Assembly: GCF_003663945.1 (NCBI RefSeq)
Contig: NZ_RCCH01000003.1
Span: 1 to 64,000 of the forward strand
Direction: 5' to 3'
From: Lacinutrix venerupis
GTDB taxonomy: Bacteria; Bacteroidota; Bacteroidia; Flavobacteriales; Flavobacteriaceae
DNA: 64,000 bases
A program made the position numbers and the translations under genes. Below the pieces are notes generated by a model. That model was given only the letters and a program-made list of their open reading frames with translations. It had not been told where the DNA came from and ran no database searches. Shown piece after piece: positions 36,712 through 45,176 of this stretch; position 1 is the first letter of the stretch; each line of letters opens with the position of its first letter.

Positions 36712-38574
36712 ATGAAGAATTTATTTTCAAATATTAAAGGTGATGCATTTGGCGGTATTACTGCAGGTATAGTTGCCTTACCATTAGCTTTAGCATTTGG
36801 TGTTTCTTCAGGTTTAGGTCCAGAAGCAGGACTATATGGAGCAATATTTATAAGTTTTTTTGCTGCACTTTTTGGCGGTACTGCAACTCAAATTTCTGGA
36901 CCAACAGCACCAATGACAGCTGTTAGTATGGTAATTATTGCAGGTATTGTAGCTGCTAACGATGGTAGTGTAGAGCAAGCATTACCAGCAATATTAACCG
37001 TATTTCTTTTAGCAGGCCTTATACAAATTGGGCTTGGATTTTTAGGTTTAGGAAAATATATAAGATACATACCTTATCCTGTAGTGTCAGGTTTCATGAC
37101 GGCAATTGGAGTAATAATATTATTAACACAAATTTTACCTTCAATTGGCTATTACCCTAAAGAAGATATAGAGTTTGTAGCACAATTTAAACCACAAGCC
37201 GAAGAGGTTATATTAGAGAATATTCTTAAAGAAGAAGCAGGAGAAGGAATTTTAGTACTTGAAGATTTTAAAGAAACCATTAATCGAGCACAAAAAATAA
37301 CACCAGAACAAATTTTAAATGAATCAAAAACTTTAGCAGCTAAAGAAGCATCTGGTACTGTAGGAGCCATAAAAGTGTTACCAAGAGCATTAAAAAATAT
37401 TAACTGGTTGGAGCTCATGTTAGCATTAGGTACCATATTTATAATTTATGGTTTTAAGCGTATTACAACTGCAATACCAAGTACATTGGTAGCCTTAGTT
37501 ATAGTATCGGGAATTGCTTATGGATTTAATTTAGGTTATCGTCCTATTTCAGAAATTCCTGGAGGAATACCAATTCCAAGACTAGAAATGTTTACAAATT
37601 TTAGTCTAGGAAGCATTACTCCATACATTTTTACAGCACTTACATTATCCTTATTAGGTGCAATAGATTCATTATTAACTAGTGTAGTGGCAGATAATAT
37701 GACCAAAACTAAACACAAACCTAATAAAGAATTAATTGGTCAAGGTATTGGTAATAGTATTGCTGCTGTTTTTGGAGGAATTCCAGGAGCTGGTGCAACC
37801 ATTAGAACCGTTGTAAATATTAATGCCGGAGGAAAAACTAAATTATCTGGTATGATTGCAGGTGTAATGTTATTATTAATAATGTTAGCATTAAGTGATG
37901 TTGCATCAAAAATTCCAGCAGCTGTTTTGGCAGGAATTTTAATAACCGTAGGTATTGGTGTTATGGATTATAAAGGACTTAAAGCCATACCAAGTTTACC
38001 TAAAGATATCAAACTAGGACCTGTTAAACTAAGCTCTGAAGTTTTAATAATGCTTTTAGTTTTATTTCTCTCTACATTTTGGGATTTAATTTATGCTGTT
38101 GGTATAGGTTTAATTATAGCATCTCTTATGTTTATGAAAAAAATAGGTGATTTAACTGCAGAGCGTTCCGATGTAAAATCACTAAAAGAAGAAGCATGGG
38201 ACGATGAAGATAATTTTCCTTCAGCATTAAAAGAAGAGGTTTTTATAAAGCATCTTAAAGGACCTTTGTTTTTTGGGTCTACAAGCGATTTTCAAGCATT
38301 AACAGAACAAATTCCAGAAACGGCAAAAACAGTTATTTTAAGGTTAGGCCGTATGCAATATATGGATCAATCTGGTTTATATGCTATGGAAGATATGCTT
38401 CAAGATTTAAAAAAGAAGGGCGTAAGAGTTTTATTTGTTGGCTTGCTTAGGCAACCACGTTATATGATGGAGCGAATAGGTATTATTCCAGAATTTATTC
38501 CAAACGAGCATATTTTTAAAGATTTTAAATCATGCTTGAAATGGATTAAATCTAATGTAAAAGATGTGTATTAA
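36712..38574 (+). CDS. SulP family anion transporter with STAS domain
   Basis: 620 aa. The family core includes DAFGGITAGIVALPLALAFG and QISGPTAPMTA, with about 12 helices to residue ~475. A complete STAS domain covers about 525-615, with YMDQSGLYAMEDML retaining the conserved Ser after Asp, unlike the first SulP protein. Residues about 150-230 form a hydrophilic insertion between helices, rich in Glu/Lys and probably periplasmic or cytosolic helices. It is the second SulP gene of the cluster, 69 bp after the DUF2490 gene, and by context transports bicarbonate or another anion. No clear terminator follows: the 97-bp convergent gap has only A/T tracts. Confidence 0.88.
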   Translation: MKNLFSNIKGDAFGGITAGIVALPLALAFGVSSGLGPEAGLYGAIFISFFAALFGGTATQISGPTAPMTAVSMVIIAGIVAANDGSVEQALPAILTVFLLAGLIQIGLGFLGLGKYIRYIPYPVVSGFMTAIGVIILLTQILPSIGYYPKEDIEFVAQFKPQAEEVILENILKEEAGEGILVLEDFKETINRAQKITPEQILNESKTLAAKEASGTVGAIKVLPRALKNINWLELMLALGTIFIIYGFKRITTAIPSTLVALVIVSGIAYGFNLGYRPISEIPGGIPIPRLEMFTNFSLGSITPYIFTALTLSLLGAIDSLLTSVVADNMTKTKHKPNKELIGQGIGNSIAAVFGGIPGAGATIRTVVNINAGGKTKLSGMIAGVMLLLIMLALSDVASKIPAAVLAGILITVGIGVMDYKGLKAIPSLPKDIKLGPVKLSSEVLIMLLVLFLSTFWDLIYAVGIGLIIASLMFMKKIGDLTAERSDVKSLKEEAWDDEDNFPSALKEEVFIKHLKGPLFFGSTSDFQALTEQIPETAKTVILRLGRMQYMDQSGLYAMEDMLQDLKKKGVRVLFVGLLRQPRYMMERIGIIPEFIPNEHIFKDFKSCLKWIKSNVKDVY

Positions 38575-38671
38575 ATTTATTTTTTTTAGATAATATTTTT
38601 TTAAAAAAAAGAGATAAAATCCAGCATAATATCAAAACCTAGACTAGACTTAATAGTATTATATAAGTTTT

Positions 38672-39199
38672 TTACACCTTATTTTCATCTTCTGCATTAA
38701 TATCATTTTCATCATTTTCAGACTTGATAATAGTAGGAAAAATAATAGGAGCTATAGATTTAACAGGTTCGTAAAGTATAGAACCCTCAATATGCTCTTC
38801 GTCTACAAAAGTAATTGTGTTATTCATTTTATTAAAAACAATTAATAAAACACTTAATATTAAACCTATTTTAAGAGCGCCAAAGACGCCTCCAAGTAGT
38901 TTATTTAAAATGCCAAGAGAAGCAAAATCTGCTAGTTTGGTAAATGCTTTTCCTGCTAAAGAAATAACAAGAATAATAATAACAAAAGTAATTGCAAAAG
39001 CTGTAATATTAATAGTTTTTTCGGCCCATTCTGTTCTACTTTGTAAAAAATCGGCAACAAAATAGCTAAAATGAATAGCACCATAAACACCAGCAACTAG
39101 CGAAACTAAAGATGCTACTTCAACAAAAAGACCTTTTAAAAAACCACGAACCAAGCCAAAAAGCAGTAAAGCTCCTAAAACAATATCAATAACAGCCAT
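38672..39199 (-). CDS. cvpA: CvpA family membrane protein
   Basis: 175 aa with four hydrophobic helices (about 2-20, 28-46, 62-82 and 98-120) and a charged C-terminal tail rich in Asp/Glu/Asn. The opening MAVIDIVLGALLLFGLVRGFLKGLFVE is characteristic of CvpA, named for colicin V production in E. coli and more broadly associated with envelope stress and membrane homeostasis. It is a single leftward gene whose promoter overlaps that of the divergent rightward gene at 39267. Confidence 0.9.
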   Translation of the reverse strand: MAVIDIVLGALLLFGLVRGFLKGLFVEVASLVSLVAGVYGAIHFSYFVADFLQSRTEWAEKTINITAFAITFVIIILVISLAGKAFTKLADFASLGILNKLLGGVFGALKIGLILSVLLIVFNKMNNTITFVDEEHIEGSILYEPVKSIAPIIFPTIIKSENDENDINAEDENKV

Positions 39200-39215
39200 A
39201 ATATTATATTTTTAG

Positions 39216-39245
39216 CAAATATAACCTAACTTTGCAACTTTCAAA
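39216..39245 (-). promoter_or_regulatory. cvpA promoter
   Basis: On the minus strand a perfect -7 box TATATTTG (39223-39216) lies 17 bases before the cvpA ATG, with TTTG at 39245-39242 as -33 and an 18-bp spacer. Confidence 0.6.
39227..39234 (+). promoter_or_regulatory. -7 box for the 39267 gene
   Basis: A perfect TAACTTTG (TAnnTTTG) lies 32 bases before the ATG at 39267. It is embedded in the cvpA promoter spacer, so the two divergent promoters overlap and probably compete. The -33 region is weak. Confidence 0.5.
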
Positions 39246-39266
39246 CCTTATACTTTTAACAAGAAC

Positions 39267-39623
39267 ATGTCAAGAGATCAAGAATTAAAAGAACGATGGG
39301 AGTTGGTAGTAGAAAAACTGTCTAACCAATTTGCAGATGGAGAGCAACTTGATTTAGATGCTATAATTTATTTAATAGGAATTCAAGAATTAGGACAATT
39401 AGATCGCAAATTTAAAAAAGACCATAAACTAGATTTAATGCATATTGCCATTTGTAAACTATTAGTACCATATGGTTATTACGAATTAGATTTTGTAGAT
39501 GAAGATGGTTGGCCACACTACCTAATTAAAGAGCAATTACCAAGCCTAAAAGCAGGAGAACAAAGCGTTTTAATGAAAGAAGCTATTGTTAACTATTTTG
39601 TTGAAACAGAATATATAAATTAA
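39267..39623 (+). CDS. Conserved hypothetical protein between cvpA and pheS
   Basis: 118-aa soluble acidic protein. I do not recognise a named domain. Features: a helical start (RDQELKERWELVVEKLSNQFADG), a likely conserved core LDAIIYLIGIQELGQLDRKFKKDHKLDLMHIAICKLLVPYGYYELDFVDEDGWPHY, and no signal or membrane segment. The combination of well-kept Trp/Pro/His residues and position beside cvpA and pheS suggests a conserved Bacteroidota protein rather than a chance frame. It has its own TAACTTTG promoter box. Confidence 0.7.
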   Translation: MSRDQELKERWELVVEKLSNQFADGEQLDLDAIIYLIGIQELGQLDRKFKKDHKLDLMHIAICKLLVPYGYYELDFVDEDGWPHYLIKEQLPSLKAGEQSVLMKEAIVNYFVETEYIN

Positions 39624-39742
39624 ACTATAGTAATTTTTAAAACGATACGTTTTATTTTAAATATACAGATGCAGAAGAAATGCATTAATTTGTTTTTAAT
39701 AGACAATAAATACAATAAGGCATTTAATAGAGATAAAATTTA

Positions 39743-39750
39743 TAAATTTG
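39743..39750 (+). promoter_or_regulatory. -7 box for pheS
   Basis: TAAATTTG, a perfect TAnnTTTG match, lies 22 bases before the pheS ATG at 39772. No convincing -33 TTTG is at the right distance. Confidence 0.45.
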
Positions 39751-39771
39751 CCATCATTTTATAATGACGTT

Positions 39772-40791
39772 ATGATAGATAAAATAAAAGAACTTATTGC
39801 TGAAGCAGAAAGTTTTAAAGCTCAATCTAAAGAAGAAGTAGAAGCTTTTAGAATAAAATATTTAGGAAAGAAAGGTTTACTTAACGATTATTTTGCCGAG
39901 TTTAAAAATGTTGCTAACGAGCAAAAAAAAGAGTTCGGTCAAGTAATAAACCAATTAAAAAATACTGCTCAAAATAAAGTTAATACTTTAAAAGAAGAGT
40001 TAGAGAATACTAGTACCGATAGTTTAGGCAATTTAGATTTATCAAGACCTGGAGAACCTATTACATTAGGAGCAAGGCATCCTATATCTATTGTTAAAAA
40101 CGATATTATAGATATTTTTTCTCGTATTGGTTTTAATGTAAGTGAAGGACCAGAAATTGAAGATGATTGGCATAACTTTACAGCATTAAATCTTCCAGAA
40201 TATCATCCAGCAAGAGACATGCAGGATACCTTTTTTATACAAACTAATCCAGATATTTTATTACGTACACATACAAGCTCTGTTCAAGTGCGTTATATGG
40301 AAAATAATCAACCTCCAATTCGAACAATATCGCCAGGTAGAGTATATAGAAACGAAGCAATTTCGGCTAGATCACATTGCTTTTTTCACCAATTAGAAGG
40401 ATTATATATAGATAAAGATGTAAGTTTTGCAGACTTAAAACAAACATTACAATATTTTACAACCGAACTGTTTGGTAAAGCTAAAATTAGATTACGTCCA
40501 TCGTATTTTCCTTTTACAGAGCCAAGTGCAGAGGTAGATGTTTATTGGGGACTTGAAACAGAAACAGATTATAAAATTACCAAAGGAACCGGTTGGTTAG
40601 AAATTGGTGGTTGTGGTATGGTAGATCCTAATGTATTAACCAATTGTGGAATAGATGCTAACGAATATTCTGGTTTTGCTTTTGGTGTTGGTATAGATCG
40701 TATTGCTATGTTACTTCATCAAATAAGTGATATAAGATTGTTAAGTGAAAATGATATTAGATTTTTAGATCAATTTAAATCTGCTTTATAA
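39772..40791 (+). CDS. pheS: Phenylalanine--tRNA ligase alpha subunit
   Basis: 339-aa class II synthetase alpha subunit. The start is ATG at 39772 (MIDKIKELIAEAE); a longer frame from a TTG at 39748 would overlap the -7 box. The N-terminal coiled coil covers about 1-85. The catalytic core has the PheS signatures RHPISIVKNDI, GPEIEDDWHNF, QDTFFI, motif 2 RVYRNEAISARSHCFFHQLEGL and motif 3 GFAFGVGIDRIAMLLH. With PheT, which is not in the window, it charges tRNA-Phe. It is followed by a strong bidirectional terminator. Confidence 0.97.
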   Translation: MIDKIKELIAEAESFKAQSKEEVEAFRIKYLGKKGLLNDYFAEFKNVANEQKKEFGQVINQLKNTAQNKVNTLKEELENTSTDSLGNLDLSRPGEPITLGARHPISIVKNDIIDIFSRIGFNVSEGPEIEDDWHNFTALNLPEYHPARDMQDTFFIQTNPDILLRTHTSSVQVRYMENNQPPIRTISPGRVYRNEAISARSHCFFHQLEGLYIDKDVSFADLKQTLQYFTTELFGKAKIRLRPSYFPFTEPSAEVDVYWGLETETDYKITKGTGWLEIGGCGMVDPNVLTNCGIDANEYSGFAFGVGIDRIAMLLHQISDIRLLSENDIRFLDQFKSAL

Positions 40792-40814
40792 AATTTAAAA
40801 AAATATTATAAATT

Positions 40815-40850
40815 AAAAATCCCAATGATATCTACATCATTGGGATTTTT
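40815..40850. terminator. Bidirectional terminator between pheS and hmuY-like gene
   Basis: Perfect 15-bp stem (AAAAATCCCAATGAT at 40815-40829 with ATCATTGGGATTTTT at 40836-40850), 6-nt loop. The A/T arms give a U-run on both strands, which suits the convergent genes. Confidence 0.9.
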
Positions 40851-40915
40851 AATTTGTTATTGTAATCTTTTAATAATCTGTATTGAATATTTAAAGATTA
40901 GCTTTTGTGTTTTAA

Positions 40916-42022
40916 TTACTGTAATAAGCTATATACAAATTCTGGGTAACCACGCTCTCCCGCTTCATTAAATAAAGCTAAAAACTTAAGTTTATATAGG
41001 TTTCCATCTGTATCGCTAACAATGTAAAATACATTATCTTTTAAAGATGGAGAAGAATTTGGTCCTCCGCTATTTCTCCAGCTACTTCCAATACTTCTTT
41101 GGTCTAAAGAAAATAATGTATTGTCAATATCTGCTAGAGTAAAGTTATCATAAGATAAATCTGTTTCTACTTCAGTATCTATCATGTAAACTTTTGTATC
41201 TTCTTTAATATTGCTTAAAACAAAATCAGAATAAAAATAAGGTCCATAACTATCTGCACCAATAAAAACTTCATCAGTAAACGTTGTAAAATTTAAATCC
41301 CAATCTTCTTTTGCTGGTTCTATAACAATTTCACTATTAGTATTAAAACTAAAAAAAGTATAGTTGTAATTAGCATTTTTAAAAATAGTAACTTCTTGGT
41401 GAGTTGTAGCATCTAAATCTGCATATTGTAAAATGTAGTTTGCTCCATCTTGAAGCACTCTAATTTTTTTCCAACCTCTTGGGTCATCAGAAGTATCAAT
41501 ACTACCTGTAGCTGGAGTTTCTGTACCAACTTCTTTCCCTAAGTTTACTAAATAAACATTGTTATTGCTATCTGTAGCAGAAATTTCTGAAATAGCAGTA
41601 GCATTTAAATCTCCAGAAGGGTCATCAACATATTGCATACTAACTTCATTATAAGTATTTGTTCTTACCATAGGTTGTAAATCCTGTATTTCTTGGTCGC
41701 TAGAAGTTACTGCATCAATATCTGTTGCAGTTAATTGTGCAGCAGCCATAGCTATAGATCCATTAATTACAACTCTAAATTCTGTACCAGAGTAAAAGCC
41801 TAAATCCCAAGAATCGCGTTGCACACTTGTTGTTGTATTTGTGCTTAAATCTACATATACTTGGTTTTGTTGGTTTGGTCCTCCTACAGATGGTGCTATT
41901 GCAGCTCCTTCAATAATAATATTTAATGGTCCTGCAACAGTATTGTTATCATCATCACTACTACAATTAGTAAATACTAATGCAGTTAAGCAAAGTGCTA
42001 GAGTAAAAAATTTGTTTTTCAT
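40916..42022 (-). CDS. hmuY: HmuY family haem-binding lipoprotein
   Basis: 368 aa. The lipoprotein signal MKNKFFTLALCLTALVFTNC has its lipobox at FTNC, followed by an Asp/Ser/Asn-rich export signal. The HmuY-type beta domain shows RDSWDLGFYSGTEFRVVINGS early and EDWDLNFTTFTDE late, two related half-repeats. HmuY of Porphyromonas gingivalis captures haem from host proteins and hands it to the TonB-dependent receptor HmuR. Here the receptor gene lies directly upstream on the same strand (11 bp gap), the canonical hmuR-hmuY order. The axial haem ligands (paired His in P. gingivalis) cannot be assigned from sequence, and many marine homologues use other residues, so the ligand may be haem or another metal complex. 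Confidence 0.85.
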   Translation of the reverse strand: MKNKFFTLALCLTALVFTNCSSDDDNNTVAGPLNIIIEGAAIAPSVGGPNQQNQVYVDLSTNTTTSVQRDSWDLGFYSGTEFRVVINGSIAMAAAQLTATDIDAVTSSDQEIQDLQPMVRTNTYNEVSMQYVDDPSGDLNATAISEISATDSNNNVYLVNLGKEVGTETPATGSIDTSDDPRGWKKIRVLQDGANYILQYADLDATTHQEVTIFKNANYNYTFFSFNTNSEIVIEPAKEDWDLNFTTFTDEVFIGADSYGPYFYSDFVLSNIKEDTKVYMIDTEVETDLSYDNFTLADIDNTLFSLDQRSIGSSWRNSGGPNSSPSLKDNVFYIVSDTDGNLYKLKFLALFNEAGERGYPEFVYSLLQ

Positions 42023-42033
42023 GTTATTGTTGT

Positions 42034-44175
42034 TTAAAAGTTTAAATTATATAATAGTTTTAGGTAAAAAGATCGTCCGTAGCCTAATAAAAGACTGCTA
42101 TTACTAGCGCTGTGTGCTCCAGTTGTTGAAGCACCATTAATATCTACACTTGTAACATCTAATAAGTTTCTAATTCCTGCTGTAGCTTGAAGTTTATTGT
42201 TAAAAAAAGATTTCTTAACAGAAGCATCCATCCAGCTATAAGCATTGGTATTGTATTTTTTAAAGGTGCTGTTTCCGTTAGCATCGCTAACTTCTGCAAT
42301 GTATTTTTGTTGTTTTCCGTTGTGCTTAAAAAGTACAGTTAAAGCAGTGTCCCATTTTTCTATTAGATAGCTTGCACTTGTATTAAGCTGGAAAGCATAT
42401 AAAAAGTCGTTTTCGGCATTAACTTCGTCATTGATAACTCTAGAAATACCTTGTACGGTTGCACCTAAATTAAACGTCCAATTATTTTGTTTTATAACGT
42501 TTTCAGATGTGAAACCAATTAACCTATAGGCATCAATATTTATGTATTGGTATTGTAAAGGTGTTGGATTAACAATGGCTAGTTCAATTTTATCTTCTAA
42601 ATTTATATAGCTTAGTTTTAAATTGTTAACCATAGACGTGTTGTTAAACCAACTACGTTTTTTAAAGTTTAAAAATGCTGAAAAACCAGCTTCTGGATTT
42701 AAATTTTCATTACCTCTAACATCGTGATTAGAATCTACAAAGTAGTAGTATAATTCTTCGAAGTTTGGCGTTCTGTACGATGAGCCAATACTAGCGCGAA
42801 GCTCGTAACCTTTATTGAATAAATATCTGGCACTAAACGACCCTAATAGTTTTGATTTAAATTTAGAATTATATTCGTATCTAAGTCCTGGACGCAGTGA
42901 GAGTTTGTTGGTTAATTCAAGTTCAGAAGAAGAGAATACTGCAAAATTATTCTGTTTTAATTTTTTATCTTGTTGTGTAACATCTCCAGATGCTTGCGTA
43001 TCAAAACCAGTTATAAACCTAGTTTCGTAACCTAATTGATAATTAAAATTATCACTGTTAGAAAGATTATTTATAGTTCCTTTAGAGAAAAAGACATCGC
43101 TAGATTGGTATTCCTCATCGGTTTCATCAGATTTTTCTTTAGTAACTATATAGTAGTTATATTCGTTTAAATCTCTTTTTTGCGTTTGGTAAGATAATGA
43201 AGCATTATAATTAGCACCAGAATTTAAGCGCCCACTTAAATTTAAATTATTTACAAATCTATTTGTAGTATAAACTCTATCGGTAGCAGATGGATTACTA
43301 GTTTGGTTAGCAACATCTATATTAGGCCTTACTGCAGCATCATAAAAATTTAGCTCTTCGTTAAAATATTCAAACTTGTAAAATAGCTTAAAATTATCTG
43401 TATTATAATTTAGGTTTGCTTTAGTGGTTAGTTGTGTTTTTGGTAACCAATCATAACCGCGTAAACCATCATTTAAATAGTAATCTTCACCTTGTCTTTC
43501 GTTAAAAAAACCAGCAAATTGATTACGGTTAAAACCAATTTTAGCAGCCCATTTTTCGTTAAAATTATGACCAATATTTAATGCTTGTATATGTCTTCCT
43601 TCATCAAACCAAGCGTATTCATCACTTACTGTTTCTTCTTGTACAAAGGTTTGTATTTGCCAATCGTGATCAATATTTTTTTTAGTTATTATATTAATAA
43701 CACCAGATACTGCATTGGCTCCATAATCTACTCCCATTGCGCCTTCTACAATTTCTATACGCTCTATGTCATCTAGATTTATTTGTGTTAAATCTATATT
43801 ATTACCTAATCCATTATCACTAACTAAAGGAATATTATCTAATAGAATATTAAAGTATTGTGCATCTAAACCAAAAAATGAAATGGTCGAGCGACCAGTA
43901 GACGCACTTGGTATAATGTTTAAATTTAGGTTAAAGTTTAGTAAGTCTGCCAGATTATTTGCAGCTTGCTGATCTATTTTTTTTCTATCAATAACAATAA
44001 CGTTATGTACAGATTTTTTAATAGACTGTGGGTTGTATTGTCCAGTAATAATAACTTCTTCAAGATCTGTTACGCGTGTAGAATCTACAATTGCAGTATT
44101 TTTTTGTTGCGCAAATAAGCTCGCAACTAAAAAAAAAGAAAAATAAACCGTTAAATAGTTTTTATTTAGAATCAT
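42034..44175 (-). CDS. TonB-dependent outer-membrane receptor (HmuR-like)
   Basis: 713 aa. The signal peptide ends near ...VASLFAQ. The plug domain (about 35-160) has LEEVIITGQYNPQSIKKSVHNVIVI, the TonB-box region, and ERIEIVEGAMGVDYGANAVSGVINIITK. A 22-strand barrel follows and ends in aromatic YLKLLYNLNF. A YRTP motif at 467-470, His484 and NLNPE resemble the FRAP-His-NPNL signature of haem receptors, though close variants occur in other TonB receptors. It imports a ligand across the outer membrane with energy from TonB/ExbBD. First gene of the leftward arm, followed by the HmuY gene, and divergent from the DUF6607 operon across 92 bp that hold a promoter and an inverted repeat. Confidence 0.93.
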   Translation of the reverse strand: MILNKNYLTVYFSFFLVASLFAQQKNTAIVDSTRVTDLEEVIITGQYNPQSIKKSVHNVIVIDRKKIDQQAANNLADLLNFNLNLNIIPSASTGRSTISFFGLDAQYFNILLDNIPLVSDNGLGNNIDLTQINLDDIERIEIVEGAMGVDYGANAVSGVINIITKKNIDHDWQIQTFVQEETVSDEYAWFDEGRHIQALNIGHNFNEKWAAKIGFNRNQFAGFFNERQGEDYYLNDGLRGYDWLPKTQLTTKANLNYNTDNFKLFYKFEYFNEELNFYDAAVRPNIDVANQTSNPSATDRVYTTNRFVNNLNLSGRLNSGANYNASLSYQTQKRDLNEYNYYIVTKEKSDETDEEYQSSDVFFSKGTINNLSNSDNFNYQLGYETRFITGFDTQASGDVTQQDKKLKQNNFAVFSSSELELTNKLSLRPGLRYEYNSKFKSKLLGSFSARYLFNKGYELRASIGSSYRTPNFEELYYYFVDSNHDVRGNENLNPEAGFSAFLNFKKRSWFNNTSMVNNLKLSYINLEDKIELAIVNPTPLQYQYINIDAYRLIGFTSENVIKQNNWTFNLGATVQGISRVINDEVNAENDFLYAFQLNTSASYLIEKWDTALTVLFKHNGKQQKYIAEVSDANGNSTFKKYNTNAYSWMDASVKKSFFNNKLQATAGIRNLLDVTSVDINGASTTGAHSASNSSLLLGYGRSFYLKLLYNLNF

Positions 44176-44193
44176 TCTTGATTAAATTCGCTG

Positions 44194-44201
44194 CAAATAT
44201 A
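44194..44201 (-). promoter_or_regulatory. -7 box of the TonB receptor gene
   Basis: A perfect TATATTTG on the minus strand (44201-44194), 18 bases before the ATG at 44175. The 25-bp inverted repeat begins three bases upstream of it, so a bound repressor would block the promoter. Confidence 0.55.
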
Positions 44202-44204
44202 TAT

Positions 44205-44229
44205 CTTATTTTAATTCAGTCTAAATAAG
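44205..44229. promoter_or_regulatory. Inverted-repeat operator candidate in the haem locus
   Basis: Perfect 7-bp arms CTTATTT (44205-44211) and AAATAAG (44223-44229) around an 11-bp AT-rich centre, in the 92-bp region between the divergent TonB-receptor and DUF6607 genes. It overlaps the spacer and -33 region of the leftward promoter. Position, size and AT-richness fit an iron-responsive (Fur-type) operator, but the match to the Fur consensus is only partial. Confidence 0.5.
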
Positions 44230-44267
44230 AATGACGTTTTTTACAATAAAATTATAAACATCTAAAA

Positions 44268-45176
44268 ATGAAAAGATTAACAGTTTTGCCATTATTATTA
44301 ATAGTGTTTTCGCTATCTCTAACAGCTCAAAGCAAGAAGAAAAAAGACCAAGAAGCTATAAAGAGCATGTGTGGTTGTTATGAGGTGACGTTTAATTTCA
44401 CCGAAACATTTAATTACAGTCAAGATTCTTTATATAAACCTTCAGACACTAAGATTGCTTCAGGTTTAGAATGGGCACAATTAGTAGAAGATGATGATAA
44501 TAAAATTTCAATTCAGCATCTATTACAAGTAGGTAGTCCAGATGCACCACATATTGTTAAGCATTGGAGACAAGATTGGTTATTTGAGAATACAGATTTT
44601 TATATGTTTAATGGCGACAATAAATGGACGTACCAATCTAAGCCTAAAAAAGAAGTTAAAAACCAATGGACGCAAAAAGTATATCAAGTAGACGATAGTC
44701 CTCGTTATGAAGGTTCTGCAACATGGGTGCATGTAGATGGTAAAAGTTTTTGGGAAAATACAACAACAGCACCATTGCCAAGACGTGAGTACACAAAAAG
44801 AAGCGATTATAATGTAACTGTAAGAGGAAATAGACATGAGATTACTAAATACGGTTGGTTACATGACCAGGATAACGAAAAAGTAATTAGAGAAACAGGA
44901 AAAGAAGACGTAATTTTGGCAAAAGAAAAAGGATATAATACTTATGTTAAAGTAGACGATAGTCGTTGTAAAGCATCACAAGATTGGTGGAAAAATAGTC
45001 AAGAAAAATGGGCTAAAGTACGTGCCAAATGGGATGAGGTTTTTGCAAGAAATCAAAACCTAGAATTACACGCTAAAGTAGATAATAAAGTATTATTTAA
45101 ATACTTATTTGATGACGAAAATTACGCAACAAAAGAACAAATAAACCCATTAATTGAAAGCTTTATAGTAAAATAA
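44268..45176 (+). CDS. DUF6607 family secreted protein
   Basis: 302 aa. The signal peptide MKRLTVLPLLLIVFSLSLTAQ is followed by a basic stretch (SKKKKDQEA). The body has CGCYEVTFNFTETF, a QHLLQVG and a HIVKHWRQDWLFE motif, many conserved Trp residues, and SRCKASQDWWKNSQEKWAKVRAKWDEVF near the end. I assign it to DUF6607, a family with no known function. The gene opens the rightward arm of the haem locus and its stop (45174-45176) is directly followed by the next ATG (45177), so translation is coupled. Being exported and co-regulated with haem receptor genes suggests a periplasmic or surface role in haem or iron handling (inference). Confidence 0.8.
   Translation: MKRLTVLPLLLIVFSLSLTAQSKKKKDQEAIKSMCGCYEVTFNFTETFNYSQDSLYKPSDTKIASGLEWAQLVEDDDNKISIQHLLQVGSPDAPHIVKHWRQDWLFENTDFYMFNGDNKWTYQSKPKKEVKNQWTQKVYQVDDSPRYEGSATWVHVDGKSFWENTTTAPLPRREYTKRSDYNVTVRGNRHEITKYGWLHDQDNEKVIRETGKEDVILAKEKGYNTYVKVDDSRCKASQDWWKNSQEKWAKVRAKWDEVFARNQNLELHAKVDNKVLFKYLFDDENYATKEQINPLIESFIVK

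Noticed and set aside
38575-38671. Terminator between the second sulP gene and cvpA
   Set aside because: Only A and T tracts are present; no GC-containing stem could be drawn.
39748-39771. Extended N-terminus of pheS from a TTG codon
   Set aside because: It overlaps the -7 promoter box TAAATTTG, and the ATG at 39772 gives the normal PheS start.
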